Of a DNA stretch of 64,000 nt, positions 34,909-42,044 are shown piece after piece. Within the stretch, counting starts at the first letter, position 1. Each line of letters begins with the position of its first letter. The position numbers and the translations under genes are program-made. Source of the stretch: Chloroflexota bacterium (lineage in GTDB: Bacteria; Chloroflexota; Anaerolineae; UBA4142; SHND01); contig SHND01000017.1 in assembly GCA_004295045.1 (NCBI GenBank), positions 1 through 64,000 of the forward strand, read 5' to 3'. The notes beneath the pieces are model-generated. The model was not told where the DNA came from. It saw nothing but the letters and a program-made list of their open reading frames with translations, and made no database searches.

Positions 34909-37392
34909 TTACGCTCGAATCCGTTCCCCTTTCGGGTCCCACTGTGGGTCTTGCGCCACCACCGCGCCGATGCGTTCGCCCAACATTTCGACATCGAGCC
35001 GCGTGCCGAGTTTCGCCAAATCAATCGGCAAATACGTGTACGCGATACTTTTTTCAACCGAGTATCCATAACTCGCGGTTGTAATCCATCCCACCACGCG
35101 GTCATTGTGACGCACCGGTTCATTCCCAATCGCAATCGCGGTGGCATCGTCGAGCGTGATGCAGCACAATTTTTTCGTGATGCCGTTCGCTTTTTGTTTC
35201 ACCAACGCATCGCGGCCGATAAAATCGCCTTTGTTCAATTTTACCGCGAATCCCAAGCCCGCTTCGTAGGGCGTGTAATCGGGACCGATGTCGCCGCTCC
35301 AATAGCGATAGCCCTTTTCGACGCGCAAAGAATCAATCGCGCGATAGCCACCCGCGACGATTCCAAATTCCTGTCCCGCGTCCCACAGCGTATCCCACAA
35401 CGCGCGCCCGTACTCCATCGGCGTATAAAATTCCCAACCCAATTCGCCCACATACGTGACGCGCAGCGCGAGTACGGGACAATCTCCAATCTCTAGTCTC
35501 TGTGCCGTCATGTACGGAAACGCGTTGTTCGACACATTCGCTTTCGTCACACGCGCCAAAATATCGCGCGCGCGCGGACCCCACAATCCAAAACACGCGA
35601 ATTGCGAAGTGACATCGTCAATCAAAACCCCATCGCTCGGCGCGTGAGTTTTAATATGTGCGTGCGAAAGGATGCACGACAAATCGTGCGCGCCGAACGC
35701 AGTGCCCGTGACAATTTGAAAATGGTCGGGCGCGAGCCGCGTGACGGTGAAATCACATTCGATGCCGCCGCGCGGATTCAGCATTTGCGTGTACGTCACG
35801 CTTCCAAGCGACTTGTCCATCTCGTTCGCGCACAGATATTGCAGCGTTTCCAACGCGCGCGGGCCGCGCACAAAAATTTTACTGAACGATGTTTCGTCAA
35901 ACAATCCCGCGCGTTCGCGCGTGCCAATGTGTTCGACGCCGATGTTGGGAGACCAGTGATGGCGAGACCAAGTGCGAGGAGTGGGAAACAGGGGGCGGGG
36001 GTCGGAACTTATGTTGCCAAGCCCCGTTCTCTGACCCCCATCCCCCGCGCGCTCAAACCAATTCGGTCTTTCCCATCCTGTCTTTTCGCCAAACACCGCG
36101 CCGAGTTCTTGCAAACGCGCGTAGGCGGGCGAGATGCGTAATGGGCGCGCGGACGCGCGTTCTTCATTCGGATAATGAATGTCGTAATATTTTCCGTACG
36201 TTTCAATCGTGCGCGCGAGAATGTATTTTTGACTGGCATAGTTCGCGCCGAACCGCCGATGGTCAAGCCGCCACAAATCCCATTCGGGATGCCCCTCGAT
36301 GATCCATTCCGCCATCGCCTTGCCGATGCCGCCCGCGCCCGCGAGACCGTGCGCGCAAAACGCGGCGGCAATCCAAAACCCTTGCACTGTCGTCGGACCG
36401 AGCAAATATTCCGCGTCGGGCGTGAATCCTTCGGGACCATTGAGCAATAAATTCACTTGCGCGTCTTCGATGGCGGGAACGCGGCGAATTGCATTTTCCA
36501 TTAACGGCGCAAAGCGTTCCCAATCGGGCGGCAAAAGTTTTCCGTTGAAATCTTGGGGGATGCCATCGAGCGCCCACGCGGCAGGTTCGCGTTCGTAACC
36601 GCCCATGATGAGTCCGCCAACCTCTTCACGAAAGTACACGAGCAAATCGGGGTCGCGCATTGTCGGCAGCGTTTGTGTAATCCCCATCGGCTTGGTGATG
36701 AGATACAGATGCGCCATCGAAATGATTGGAAAACTCAAACCAACCATTTTCCCAATTTCGCCTGCCCATTGCCCCGCCGCGTTCACGATGATTTCCGTTT
36801 CGATTTCGCCCTTGTCAGTGACGACGGAATGAACGCGCGAATTCTTTAAGGTGATGGATTGAACGCGTGTGTGTGTGAAAAATTTTGCGCCGCGCGCTTT
36901 TGCGCCCGCGACAAGCGCCATCGTCAAACCCGTCGGGTCAATGTAGCCGTCCGTCGGCAAATAGACCGCGCCCTCGACGCCGTCCGTCGTCATTAACGGA
37001 AATAATTTTTGCGCGTCGTCCGCGCTGATGAGTTCGAGCGGCAAACCGAACGAACGCGACACGGCGACGAGATGTTTCAATTCCTCCAAACGCGCGGGCG
37101 ACGACGCGAGCCGCAAACTACCAACCTCGCGCCAGCCGGGGTCAATTTCCGTTTCGTCTTTTAATTTGCGATACAAATCCGTGCTGTAGCGAATCATCTT
37201 GGTCAAGTTGGACGACGTTCGCAACTGGCCAACAAGTCCTGCGGAATGAAAGGTCGAGCCGCTGGTGAGTTCGCTGCGTTCCAACACCACAACGTCGCGC
37301 CAGTCCATTTTGGTCAGATGATACGCGATGCTTGCGCCGCCGACACCGCCGCCGATAATGACGACGCGGGCGTGTGAAGGTAATTTAGTCAT
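34909..37392 (-). CDS. FAD-dependent oxidoreductase/GcvT fusion (dimethylglycine/sarcosine dehydrogenase family)
   Basis: The N-terminal DAO domain has the FAD dinucleotide loop VVIIGGGVGGASIAYHL at residues 10-26. The C-terminal GcvT/aminomethyltransferase domain includes HIGTRERAGLFDETSF, YTQMLNPRGGIECD and RVTYVGELGWEFY. Family members oxidatively demethylate N-methyl amino compounds and pass the one-carbon unit to tetrahydrofolate. ATG at 37392 gives a start close to the FAD loop; an open frame extends upstream through the 8-bp repeat array but lacks a natural N-terminus. The linker between domains carries a G/C-rich palindromic insertion (35985-36047). Confidence 0.87.
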   Translation of the reverse strand: MTKLPSHARVVIIGGGVGGASIAYHLTKMDWRDVVVLERSELTSGSTFHSAGLVGQLRTSSNLTKMIRYSTDLYRKLKDETEIDPGWREVGSLRLASSPARLEELKHLVAVSRSFGLPLELISADDAQKLFPLMTTDGVEGAVYLPTDGYIDPTGLTMALVAGAKARGAKFFTHTRVQSITLKNSRVHSVVTDKGEIETEIIVNAAGQWAGEIGKMVGLSFPIISMAHLYLITKPMGITQTLPTMRDPDLLVYFREEVGGLIMGGYEREPAAWALDGIPQDFNGKLLPPDWERFAPLMENAIRRVPAIEDAQVNLLLNGPEGFTPDAEYLLGPTTVQGFWIAAAFCAHGLAGAGGIGKAMAEWIIEGHPEWDLWRLDHRRFGANYASQKYILARTIETYGKYYDIHYPNEERASARPLRISPAYARLQELGAVFGEKTGWERPNWFERAGDGGQRTGLGNISSDPRPLFPTPRTWSRHHWSPNIGVEHIGTRERAGLFDETSFSKIFVRGPRALETLQYLCANEMDKSLGSVTYTQMLNPRGGIECDFTVTRLAPDHFQIVTGTAFGAHDLSCILSHAHIKTHAPSDGVLIDDVTSQFACFGLWGPRARDILARVTKANVSNNAFPYMTAQRLEIGDCPVLALRVTYVGELGWEFYTPMEYGRALWDTLWDAGQEFGIVAGGYRAIDSLRVEKGYRYWSGDIGPDYTPYEAGLGFAVKLNKGDFIGRDALVKQKANGITKKLCCITLDDATAIAIGNEPVRHNDRVVGWITTASYGYSVEKSIAYTYLPIDLAKLGTRLDVEMLGERIGAVVAQDPQWDPKGERIRA
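35985..36047. repeat. G/C palindromic insertion in the FAD-GcvT linker, minus-strand gene
   Basis: Tracts of the form GGGGGCGGGGGTCGG and its imperfect complement (CTGACCCCCATCCCCCG at 36031-36047) flank a short loop. They lie in frame, encoding AGDGGQRTGLGN and following residues, between the FAD domain (ending GWERPNWFE) and the GcvT domain. The paralogous gene has a different insertion at the same place. Confidence 0.65.
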
Positions 37393-37396
37393 AGGG

Positions 37397-37575
37397 AGAT
37401 TGGAGATTGGAGATTGGGTGATTGGGTGATTGGGTGATTGGGTGATTGGGTGATTGGGTGATTGGGTGATTGGGTGATTGGAGATTGAGGATTGAGGATT
37501 CAGGATTCTTGAAATTAGAATTTCAAATTTCAAATTTCGAATTTCATATTTCGATTTTCGATTCTCGAATTGTCA
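37397..37575. repeat. Tandem GGGTGATT array (eight copies) with flanking word repeats
   Basis: Three GGAGATT units, eight perfect GGGTGATT units, then GGAGATT, GAGGATT and CAGGATT variants, followed by AATTTCAAATTTCGAATTTC-type words. It lies just upstream of the minus-strand oxidoreductase; on that strand it reads as repeated SPNHPITQ without a stop. No spacers are present, so it is not CRISPR. Confidence 0.9.
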
Positions 37576-37595
37576 TTCACCATCACACTATCGCA

Positions 37596-38504
37596 CTATC
37601 GCACCAACTCAATCCATTCCGCATAGCGCGCGTCATTCAATCGCGCCGACAATTTTTCAAAAAACTGATTCGCGTAACCGCGAAAATCAAAGTCGAGTTC
37701 GCTGATGCCTTGCTGTAACACGCCCCACATCGCTTCGCGGAAATCGGACATACCTTGCATCAATTTCAAACGCGCGAAATGTTTGGGCAGGGGATTATCA
37801 AAATAGGCGTCGAGCAATTCCAAAATTTGTTCGTCGTTCAATTCGTGATGGGCGGAAAAATTGGCGAGGTCGAAAAATAAATCGCCCATGCCCGCGTACT
37901 CCCAATCGAGAATGCGAATATTATTTTGCTCATCGCGCAAGAAATTGCCGTTGAGCAAATCGTTGTGGCAAAGGACGGGAACGCTATTGTAGTGATTGAA
38001 TGTCGTTTCAATCACCGCCATCTGTTCGCGCAGCCACGCGTAATTTTCGGGAAACGTTTTTACATCATGTTCGCGCGCGAGTCTGTCATAATCGCGCACA
38101 ACCTGAAAGGGTGAGAACGTCGCGCGAATTGGCGCAAGCGCGTGAATTCTTTTCAATGCCTGTGCAACATCGTGTAGCGATTTCGTTTCTCGCATCTCGC
38201 ACGGCGGAATCTCGCGCCCGTGAATAAAACGCGCAATCAAGTACCCTTCGGGCAAAACAAAATCCACAACCTCCGGCGCAATCCCAATTTCCGCCGCCGC
38301 TTGCGTCGCCGCGTATTCGTTCGCGCGGTCAATCCCGAGCAGTTCCGTTTTGGCGCCACCGATGCGCAGCACAAAGCTCTCATCGCCCGCGTCCACGCGA
38401 TAATTTTGATTGGTGATGCCGCCGGAGAGAAATGTCGTTTTGATGTCAGCGCGGTTGTGAAACGCGGTAACGCGTTGGAGAATGGGAGAGAGGTCTGTAG
38501 GCAT
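37596..38504 (-). CDS. APH/choline-kinase-like phosphotransferase
   Basis: A kinase-fold protein of ~302 residues: nucleotide-loop region LSGGITNQNYRVDAG, catalytic Brenner motif VLCHNDLLNGNFL (H-N-D-x-x-x-x-N) and metal motif ILDWEYAGMGDLFFDLA. These fit choline/ethanolamine and aminoglycoside phosphotransferases. ATG at 38504 has AAGGA upstream on the minus strand. Encoded upstream of, and in the same direction as, the FAD/GcvT gene; the pairing is repeated on the + strand. Confidence 0.85.
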   Translation of the reverse strand: MPTDLSPILQRVTAFHNRADIKTTFLSGGITNQNYRVDAGDESFVLRIGGAKTELLGIDRANEYAATQAAAEIGIAPEVVDFVLPEGYLIARFIHGREIPPCEMRETKSLHDVAQALKRIHALAPIRATFSPFQVVRDYDRLAREHDVKTFPENYAWLREQMAVIETTFNHYNSVPVLCHNDLLNGNFLRDEQNNIRILDWEYAGMGDLFFDLANFSAHHELNDEQILELLDAYFDNPLPKHFARLKLMQGMSDFREAMWGVLQQGISELDFDFRGYANQFFEKLSARLNDARYAEWIELVR

Positions 38505-38570
38505 CTGGCGTCCTTGCCACAAAACAAGTGAATGCGATTATAGCAATCTGCCTACCCTGTTGCAATGTCA

Positions 38571-38650
38571 CAATACCTTCGCCAATCGAAAATAATAGGT
38601 GGATTTCGTAGCGCAATTTTGGAAATTGCGCTCGTTTGGCGAAGGTATTG
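38571..38650. repeat. 80-bp palindromic (MITE/REP-like) element
   Basis: Perfect 15-base terminal inverted repeats, CAATACCTTCGCCAA (38571-38585) and its complement (38636-38650), enclose a second perfect 10-base hairpin AGCGCAATTT/AAATTGCGCT. Located between the divergent phosphotransferase and FAD/GcvT genes. No T-run on either side, so not a simple terminator. Confidence 0.8.
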
Positions 38651-38703
38651 AATGTCAAAAACCGATTTATAATCTGCGCCATCTATCCTTTTTATCCACT
38701 GAC

Positions 38704-38887
38704 GTTACGCCATATCACTTGAAAACCATCGTTTTTCATCGCGAATTCGCGCGAATCTTGACGAATCTGCGCGAAATTTCTAGAAAATTCGGTGTTACGC
38801 AGAGCGTAACAAGAATTCGTTGCGATTCGCGTAGATTCGCGTTTCTATCCTCTGACTCGATCATTGTTTTTCTCGGTTATGCGTAAC
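38704..38887. repeat. Nested palindromic element with four GTTACGC/GCGTAAC motifs
   Basis: GTTACGC at 38704-38710 and 38794-38800 and GCGTAAC at 38804-38810 and 38881-38887 are arranged symmetrically. The inner pair forms a 7-base palindrome with a 3-base loop. Between them are 28-base imperfect inverted arms made of CGCGAATC words (38740-38767 and 38814-38841). The remaining bases of the 38505-38948 gap hold the 80-bp element and no gene. Confidence 0.65.
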
Positions 38888-38948
38888 ATGAGTTATCAAA
38901 TGACGACAGAACGCAGAACACCGAAAAATCAAGTATCGAGTATCTCCA

Positions 38949-39004
38949 ATGACCCAATCACCCACTCACCCACTCACCGACTATCCGACTATCCGACTAT
39001 CCAA
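38949..39004 (+). repeat. Tandem CACCCACT/GACTATCC words encoding the enzyme N-terminus
   Basis: ATGACCCAATCACCCACTCA is followed by CCCACTCACC and three GACTATCC units. The tract contains the start codon and ends immediately before the conserved LPSHARIVIIGGG region. It is related in style and partly in sequence (CCCAATCACC) to the array in front of the paralogous gene. Confidence 0.8.
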
Positions 39005-41561
39005 CGTTCTTCCTTCCCACGCGCGCATCGTCATTATCGGCGGCGGCATTACTGGCACGAGCATCGCGTATCACCTGACCCAAATGGGTGTGCGCGATGT
39101 TGTGTTGTTAGACAAGGGCGAACTCACAAGCGGTTCGACGTGGCACGCGGCGGGGATGGTCACGCATTTTCATACGTCGCCGACGTTGATGCGAATGCGA
39201 AAATATTCGATTGATTTATATCGCGCGCTGGATGACGGAACAGGGAATTGGCACGAGGTTGGCAGTTTGCGCGTCGCGTCGAGCGCGGACCAATTTTTAT
39301 TTTTGAAACGACAGGTGGGTCTAGCCAAGGCGATTGGCTTGAACGTCGAAATTATTTCGCCGCGCGAATGTGTGGAAATTTATCCGTGGATGCGTAGGGG
39401 CGAAGCATTTTCAGGCGCGACAGGGACGCGTGTCAATTCTGCCAATGAAAATGCTTCGCCCTTACACGGCGGAATGTATTTGCCGACGGACGGATGGATT
39501 GACCCGAGCGGCGCGACGCTCGAAATCGCGCGGCGCGCGAAACAAAATGGCGCGCAAGTTTTTACAAATACGCGCGTGATGGAAATTGCGCGCGACGCGA
39601 CTGGAAAAATTTCTGGCGTAACGACGGACGCAGGTTCGATTCAAACGGATTGTGTAGTGAACGCGGGCGGCATGTGGGGCAGGCAAGTTGGCGCGATGGT
39701 TGATGTGAATTTGCCGATGACGCCGCTGGGTCATCAACATTTGCTCGCGCGCGTTCCGAATTTTACCTTTCCAAAAAATACACCGTGTCTGCGTGATCCC
39801 GAAAATTTGGTGTACATGCGCGAAGAAGTGGGCGGGATGTTGATTGGTGGGTTTGAGCTCGAACCGCGCGAATGGGCGATGGACGGCGTGCCCTGGGATT
39901 TTACGCAAAAACTTTTGCCGCCCGATTGGGAATTGTTTGCGCCGATTTTGGAAGGCGCGATTTGCCGCGTGCCGATGTTGGAACAAGCGGACGCGGTAGA
40001 TTTGGTGCATGGTCCCGAAGCGATTACGCCCGACAGCAAGCCGTTGTTGGGCCCCGTTCCCGGCGTTCCCGGCTTTTGGGCAGCGTGCGGTCTATCGCAT
40101 ACCGGTTTCGGCGCGGGCGCGGCGATTGGAGAGATTCTTTCCGAATGGATTGTGAACGGCGAGCCGCCGTATGATGTGACGGAATTGAATGTGCGAAGAT
40201 TCGGTGAAATTTATCGCGATAAAAATTACGCGAGTGAACGGGCGAAAGAAGCGTACAAATATTATTACTGGCTGCGTTTTCCGCACGATGAAAACGAACG
40301 CGCGCGCGAAAAAAGAAAATCGCCGCTCGACGCGATATTGTTGGAAATGGGCGCGGTGTTTGGGGAAAAGAATGGGTGGGAACGCGTCAACTACTTTCAG
40401 ACCGCAGACGACAGACTACAGACCACAGCTCAAGACGCGTCGTCCGTCGTCCGTCGTCCGTCGTCCACTGGTTTTCGCATGGGCGCGGACCAACGCGCGA
40501 CGGGTTGGTTCAATACGCCATTCTTTGAGCAGGTCGGCGCGGAACATCGCGCGGCGCGTGAACGCGTCGCGTTGTGGGATATGACTTCGTTCGGAAAAAT
40601 TGATGTGCGCGGCGCGGACGCGTTGAATTTTTTGAATTATCTCGCGGACAATGATCTGAATAAACCTGTCGGCGCAATCACGTACACGCAATTTTTGAAT
40701 CCGCGCGGCGGCATTGAAAGTGATGTGACGATTGCGCGCATAGGCGAGGAACATTTTCGCGTGATTTGCGGAAGTAATTTTGTGGCGAGTGATTTGGGGT
40801 GGATGGAGTTACAGGTAACAGGGAAACAGGTAGCAGGGAGACGAGTTCAATTCGTTGACGTGACGGAAGAGTTTGCGGTGATTGGAATGTGGGGCCCATT
40901 TGCGCGCAAGGTGTTGGAACGCGTGACGCGGGATGATGTGTCGAATGAAAATTTTCCGTACATGACGGGGAAATATATTTTGATTGACGATGCGCGCGTG
41001 TGGGCGCAGCGCGTAACATACATTGGCGAATTGGGTTGGGAATTTTATATGACGGACGCGGACGCGCCGCGTGTATGGGAGACGTTGATGCGCGCGGGCA
41101 GCGAGTTTGAAATTCGTCCGGCGGGATACAAGGCGTTGGAATCGCTGCGGTTAGAAAAAGGGTATCGTTATTGGAGTAGTGACATTACGCCGAATGAAAA
41201 TCCGTACGAGGCGGGTTTGGGATTTTGTGTCAAGTTACACAAGGCAAGATTTATTGGAAGAGAGGCGATGGCGCGGATAAAAGAGAATGGCATCTCACGC
41301 AAACTCGCGACGCTTACGCTCGAAAAAAACATGGGTTTGTATGGCGGGGAACCTGTTTATCACAATGGCGCGCTGCTCGGACGCTTACGCAGCGGCGGTT
41401 ACGGATACACGGTTGGAAAATCCATCGGCTTTGTGTATTTGCCGACAGAGATTGCAAAAGGGGGAACGCTTTTAGAAATCGAAATTTTTGGCGAACGCTT
41501 TCCCGCGCGTATAGACGCGGAGGTGTTGTATGATGCGCGGGGGGAAAGGATTCGCGCATAG
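38949..41561 (+). CDS. Second FAD-dependent oxidoreductase/GcvT fusion
   Basis: Paralogue of the minus-strand enzyme: FAD loop IVIIGGGITGTSIAYHL near residues 27-43 and a GcvT domain with HRAARERVALWDMTSF, YTQFLNPRGGIESD and RVTYIGELGWEFY. The first ~20 residues (TQSPTHPLTDYPTIRL) come from tandem words. Three further in-frame insertions are visible: a hairpin element at 39394-39465, word repeats in the interdomain linker at 40398-40468 and a tract at 40808-40846. The frame is intact throughout, so it may be functional, but its folding around the inserts is an open question. Likely substrate: an N-methylated amine. Confidence 0.85.
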   Translation: MTQSPTHPLTDYPTIRLSNVLPSHARIVIIGGGITGTSIAYHLTQMGVRDVVLLDKGELTSGSTWHAAGMVTHFHTSPTLMRMRKYSIDLYRALDDGTGNWHEVGSLRVASSADQFLFLKRQVGLAKAIGLNVEIISPRECVEIYPWMRRGEAFSGATGTRVNSANENASPLHGGMYLPTDGWIDPSGATLEIARRAKQNGAQVFTNTRVMEIARDATGKISGVTTDAGSIQTDCVVNAGGMWGRQVGAMVDVNLPMTPLGHQHLLARVPNFTFPKNTPCLRDPENLVYMREEVGGMLIGGFELEPREWAMDGVPWDFTQKLLPPDWELFAPILEGAICRVPMLEQADAVDLVHGPEAITPDSKPLLGPVPGVPGFWAACGLSHTGFGAGAAIGEILSEWIVNGEPPYDVTELNVRRFGEIYRDKNYASERAKEAYKYYYWLRFPHDENERAREKRKSPLDAILLEMGAVFGEKNGWERVNYFQTADDRLQTTAQDASSVVRRPSSTGFRMGADQRATGWFNTPFFEQVGAEHRAARERVALWDMTSFGKIDVRGADALNFLNYLADNDLNKPVGAITYTQFLNPRGGIESDVTIARIGEEHFRVICGSNFVASDLGWMELQVTGKQVAGRRVQFVDVTEEFAVIGMWGPFARKVLERVTRDDVSNENFPYMTGKYILIDDARVWAQRVTYIGELGWEFYMTDADAPRVWETLMRAGSEFEIRPAGYKALESLRLEKGYRYWSSDITPNENPYEAGLGFCVKLHKARFIGREAMARIKENGISRKLATLTLEKNMGLYGGEPVYHNGALLGRLRSGGYGYTVGKSIGFVYLPTEIAKGGTLLEIEIFGERFPARIDAEVLYDARGERIRA
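39394..39465 (+). mobile_element. 72-bp hairpin element inserted in frame in an oxidoreductase gene
   Basis: Left arm GTAGGGGCGAAGCATTTTC (39394-39412) and right arm GAAAATGCTTCGCCCTTAC (39447-39465) are 19-base inverted repeats with a single mismatch around a 34-base loop. At 72 bases it adds 24 codons without a stop, between IYPWM and GMYLPTDGW. The paralogue reads FPLMTTDGVEGAVYLPTDGY at this point. GTAGGGGCGAAGCAT-type palindromes occur as dispersed repeats in several bacterial phyla (recollection, not searched). Confidence 0.78.
40398..40468 (+). repeat. Word-repeat insertion in the FAD-GcvT linker, + strand gene
   Basis: AGACCGCAGACGACAGACTA-type words are followed by CGTCCGT repeated three times. 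It encodes TADDRLQTTAQ and SSVVRRPSS between the FAD domain (ending GWERVNYF) and the GcvT entrance. Same interdomain position as the insertion in the paralogue. Confidence 0.75.
40808..40846 (+). repeat. ACAGG(T/G)A word tract inside the GcvT domain
   Basis: Degenerate tandem of GTTACAGGTAACAGGGAAAC and following AGGTAGCAGGGAG, encoding LQVTGKQVAGRR ahead of VQFVDVTEEFAVIGMW. The minus-strand paralogue at this point reads KTHAPSDGVLIDDVTSQF, so this is a replacement or small insertion at a surface strand. Confidence 0.5.
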
Positions 41562-41582
41562 GCGAATCTGATATTCTAAAGG

Positions 41583-41954
41583 ATGATTTCGATGGAACAT
41601 GAAGCGATGGCGCTCGTGCGCGCGTTCAGCGATGCGCTCAATGCGCGTGATGTGGATGGCATGATGCGCTGCATGACGCACGACTGTATTTTTGAAAACA
41701 CGTATCCCGCGCCGGATGGCACGCGTTATGTCGGACAAGCGGATGTGCGCGCGTTTTGGCAAGATTTTTTTCATTCCGCGCCGAGCGCGCGTTTTGAAAC
41801 CCAAGAAATGTTCGCCGCCAACAATCGGTGTGTGATGCTTTGGAAATATGAATGGACGGACAAGCAGGGCGCCCAAGGATATGTGCGCGGGGTGGATGTG
41901 TACCGCATCGAAAATGATTTGATTGCCGAAAAACTTGCCTATGTGAAAGGATAA
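41583..41954 (+). CDS. SnoaL/NTF2-like small protein
   Basis: 123 residues with the NTF2-like cone-fold signature: ALVRAFSDALNARDVDGMM, FENTYPAPDGTRYVG, ADVRAFWQDFF and GVDVYRIENDLIAEKLAYV. Such proteins are small isomerases, hydrolases or binding proteins for many substrates. ATG 41583 is used; ATG 41592 is an alternative. Lies between the FAD/GcvT gene and the kinase gene on the + strand, with no counterpart in the minus-strand copy of the cassette. Confidence 0.7.
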   Translation: MISMEHEAMALVRAFSDALNARDVDGMMRCMTHDCIFENTYPAPDGTRYVGQADVRAFWQDFFHSAPSARFETQEMFAANNRCVMLWKYEWTDKQGAQGYVRGVDVYRIENDLIAEKLAYVKG

Positions 41955-42043
41955 CTTATGTTACACACATTCACTAAAAAGTAGCGTGCAAACGTACGGC
42001 AAATTTGAAATTTGCCGTACCGATGCGTAACGTGAAAGGATAA
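41943..42043. mobile_element. 77-bp palindrome-bearing insertion flanked by 12-bp direct repeats
   Basis: GTGAAAGGATAA is found at 41943-41954 (the last codons of the SnoaL-like gene) and again at 42032-42043. The 77 bases between hold GTACGGCAAATTT-G-AAATTTGCCGTAC (41994-42020), a perfect 13-base-arm palindrome, and run from TTATGTTAC to ATGCGTAAC. The layout is that of a small non-autonomous insertion with target duplication, and the second copy leaves AAAGGA as ribosome site of the next gene. Confidence 0.6.
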
Positions 42044-42044
42044 G

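Noticed and set aside
34882..36850. Long + strand open frames opposite the FAD/GcvT gene
   Set aside because: They mirror the codon bias of the minus-strand gene, lack ribosome sites and show no domains.
37397..37507. Repeat array as a CRISPR
   Set aside because: Units are 7-8 bp, tandem and without unique spacers; no cas genes in the window.
37393..37533. Extended N-terminus of the minus-strand FAD/GcvT enzyme through the GGGTGATT array
   Set aside because: ATG at 37392 is the last methionine before the conserved FAD motif, and the upstream codons are pure repeat. Translation of the extension cannot be excluded but is not supported.
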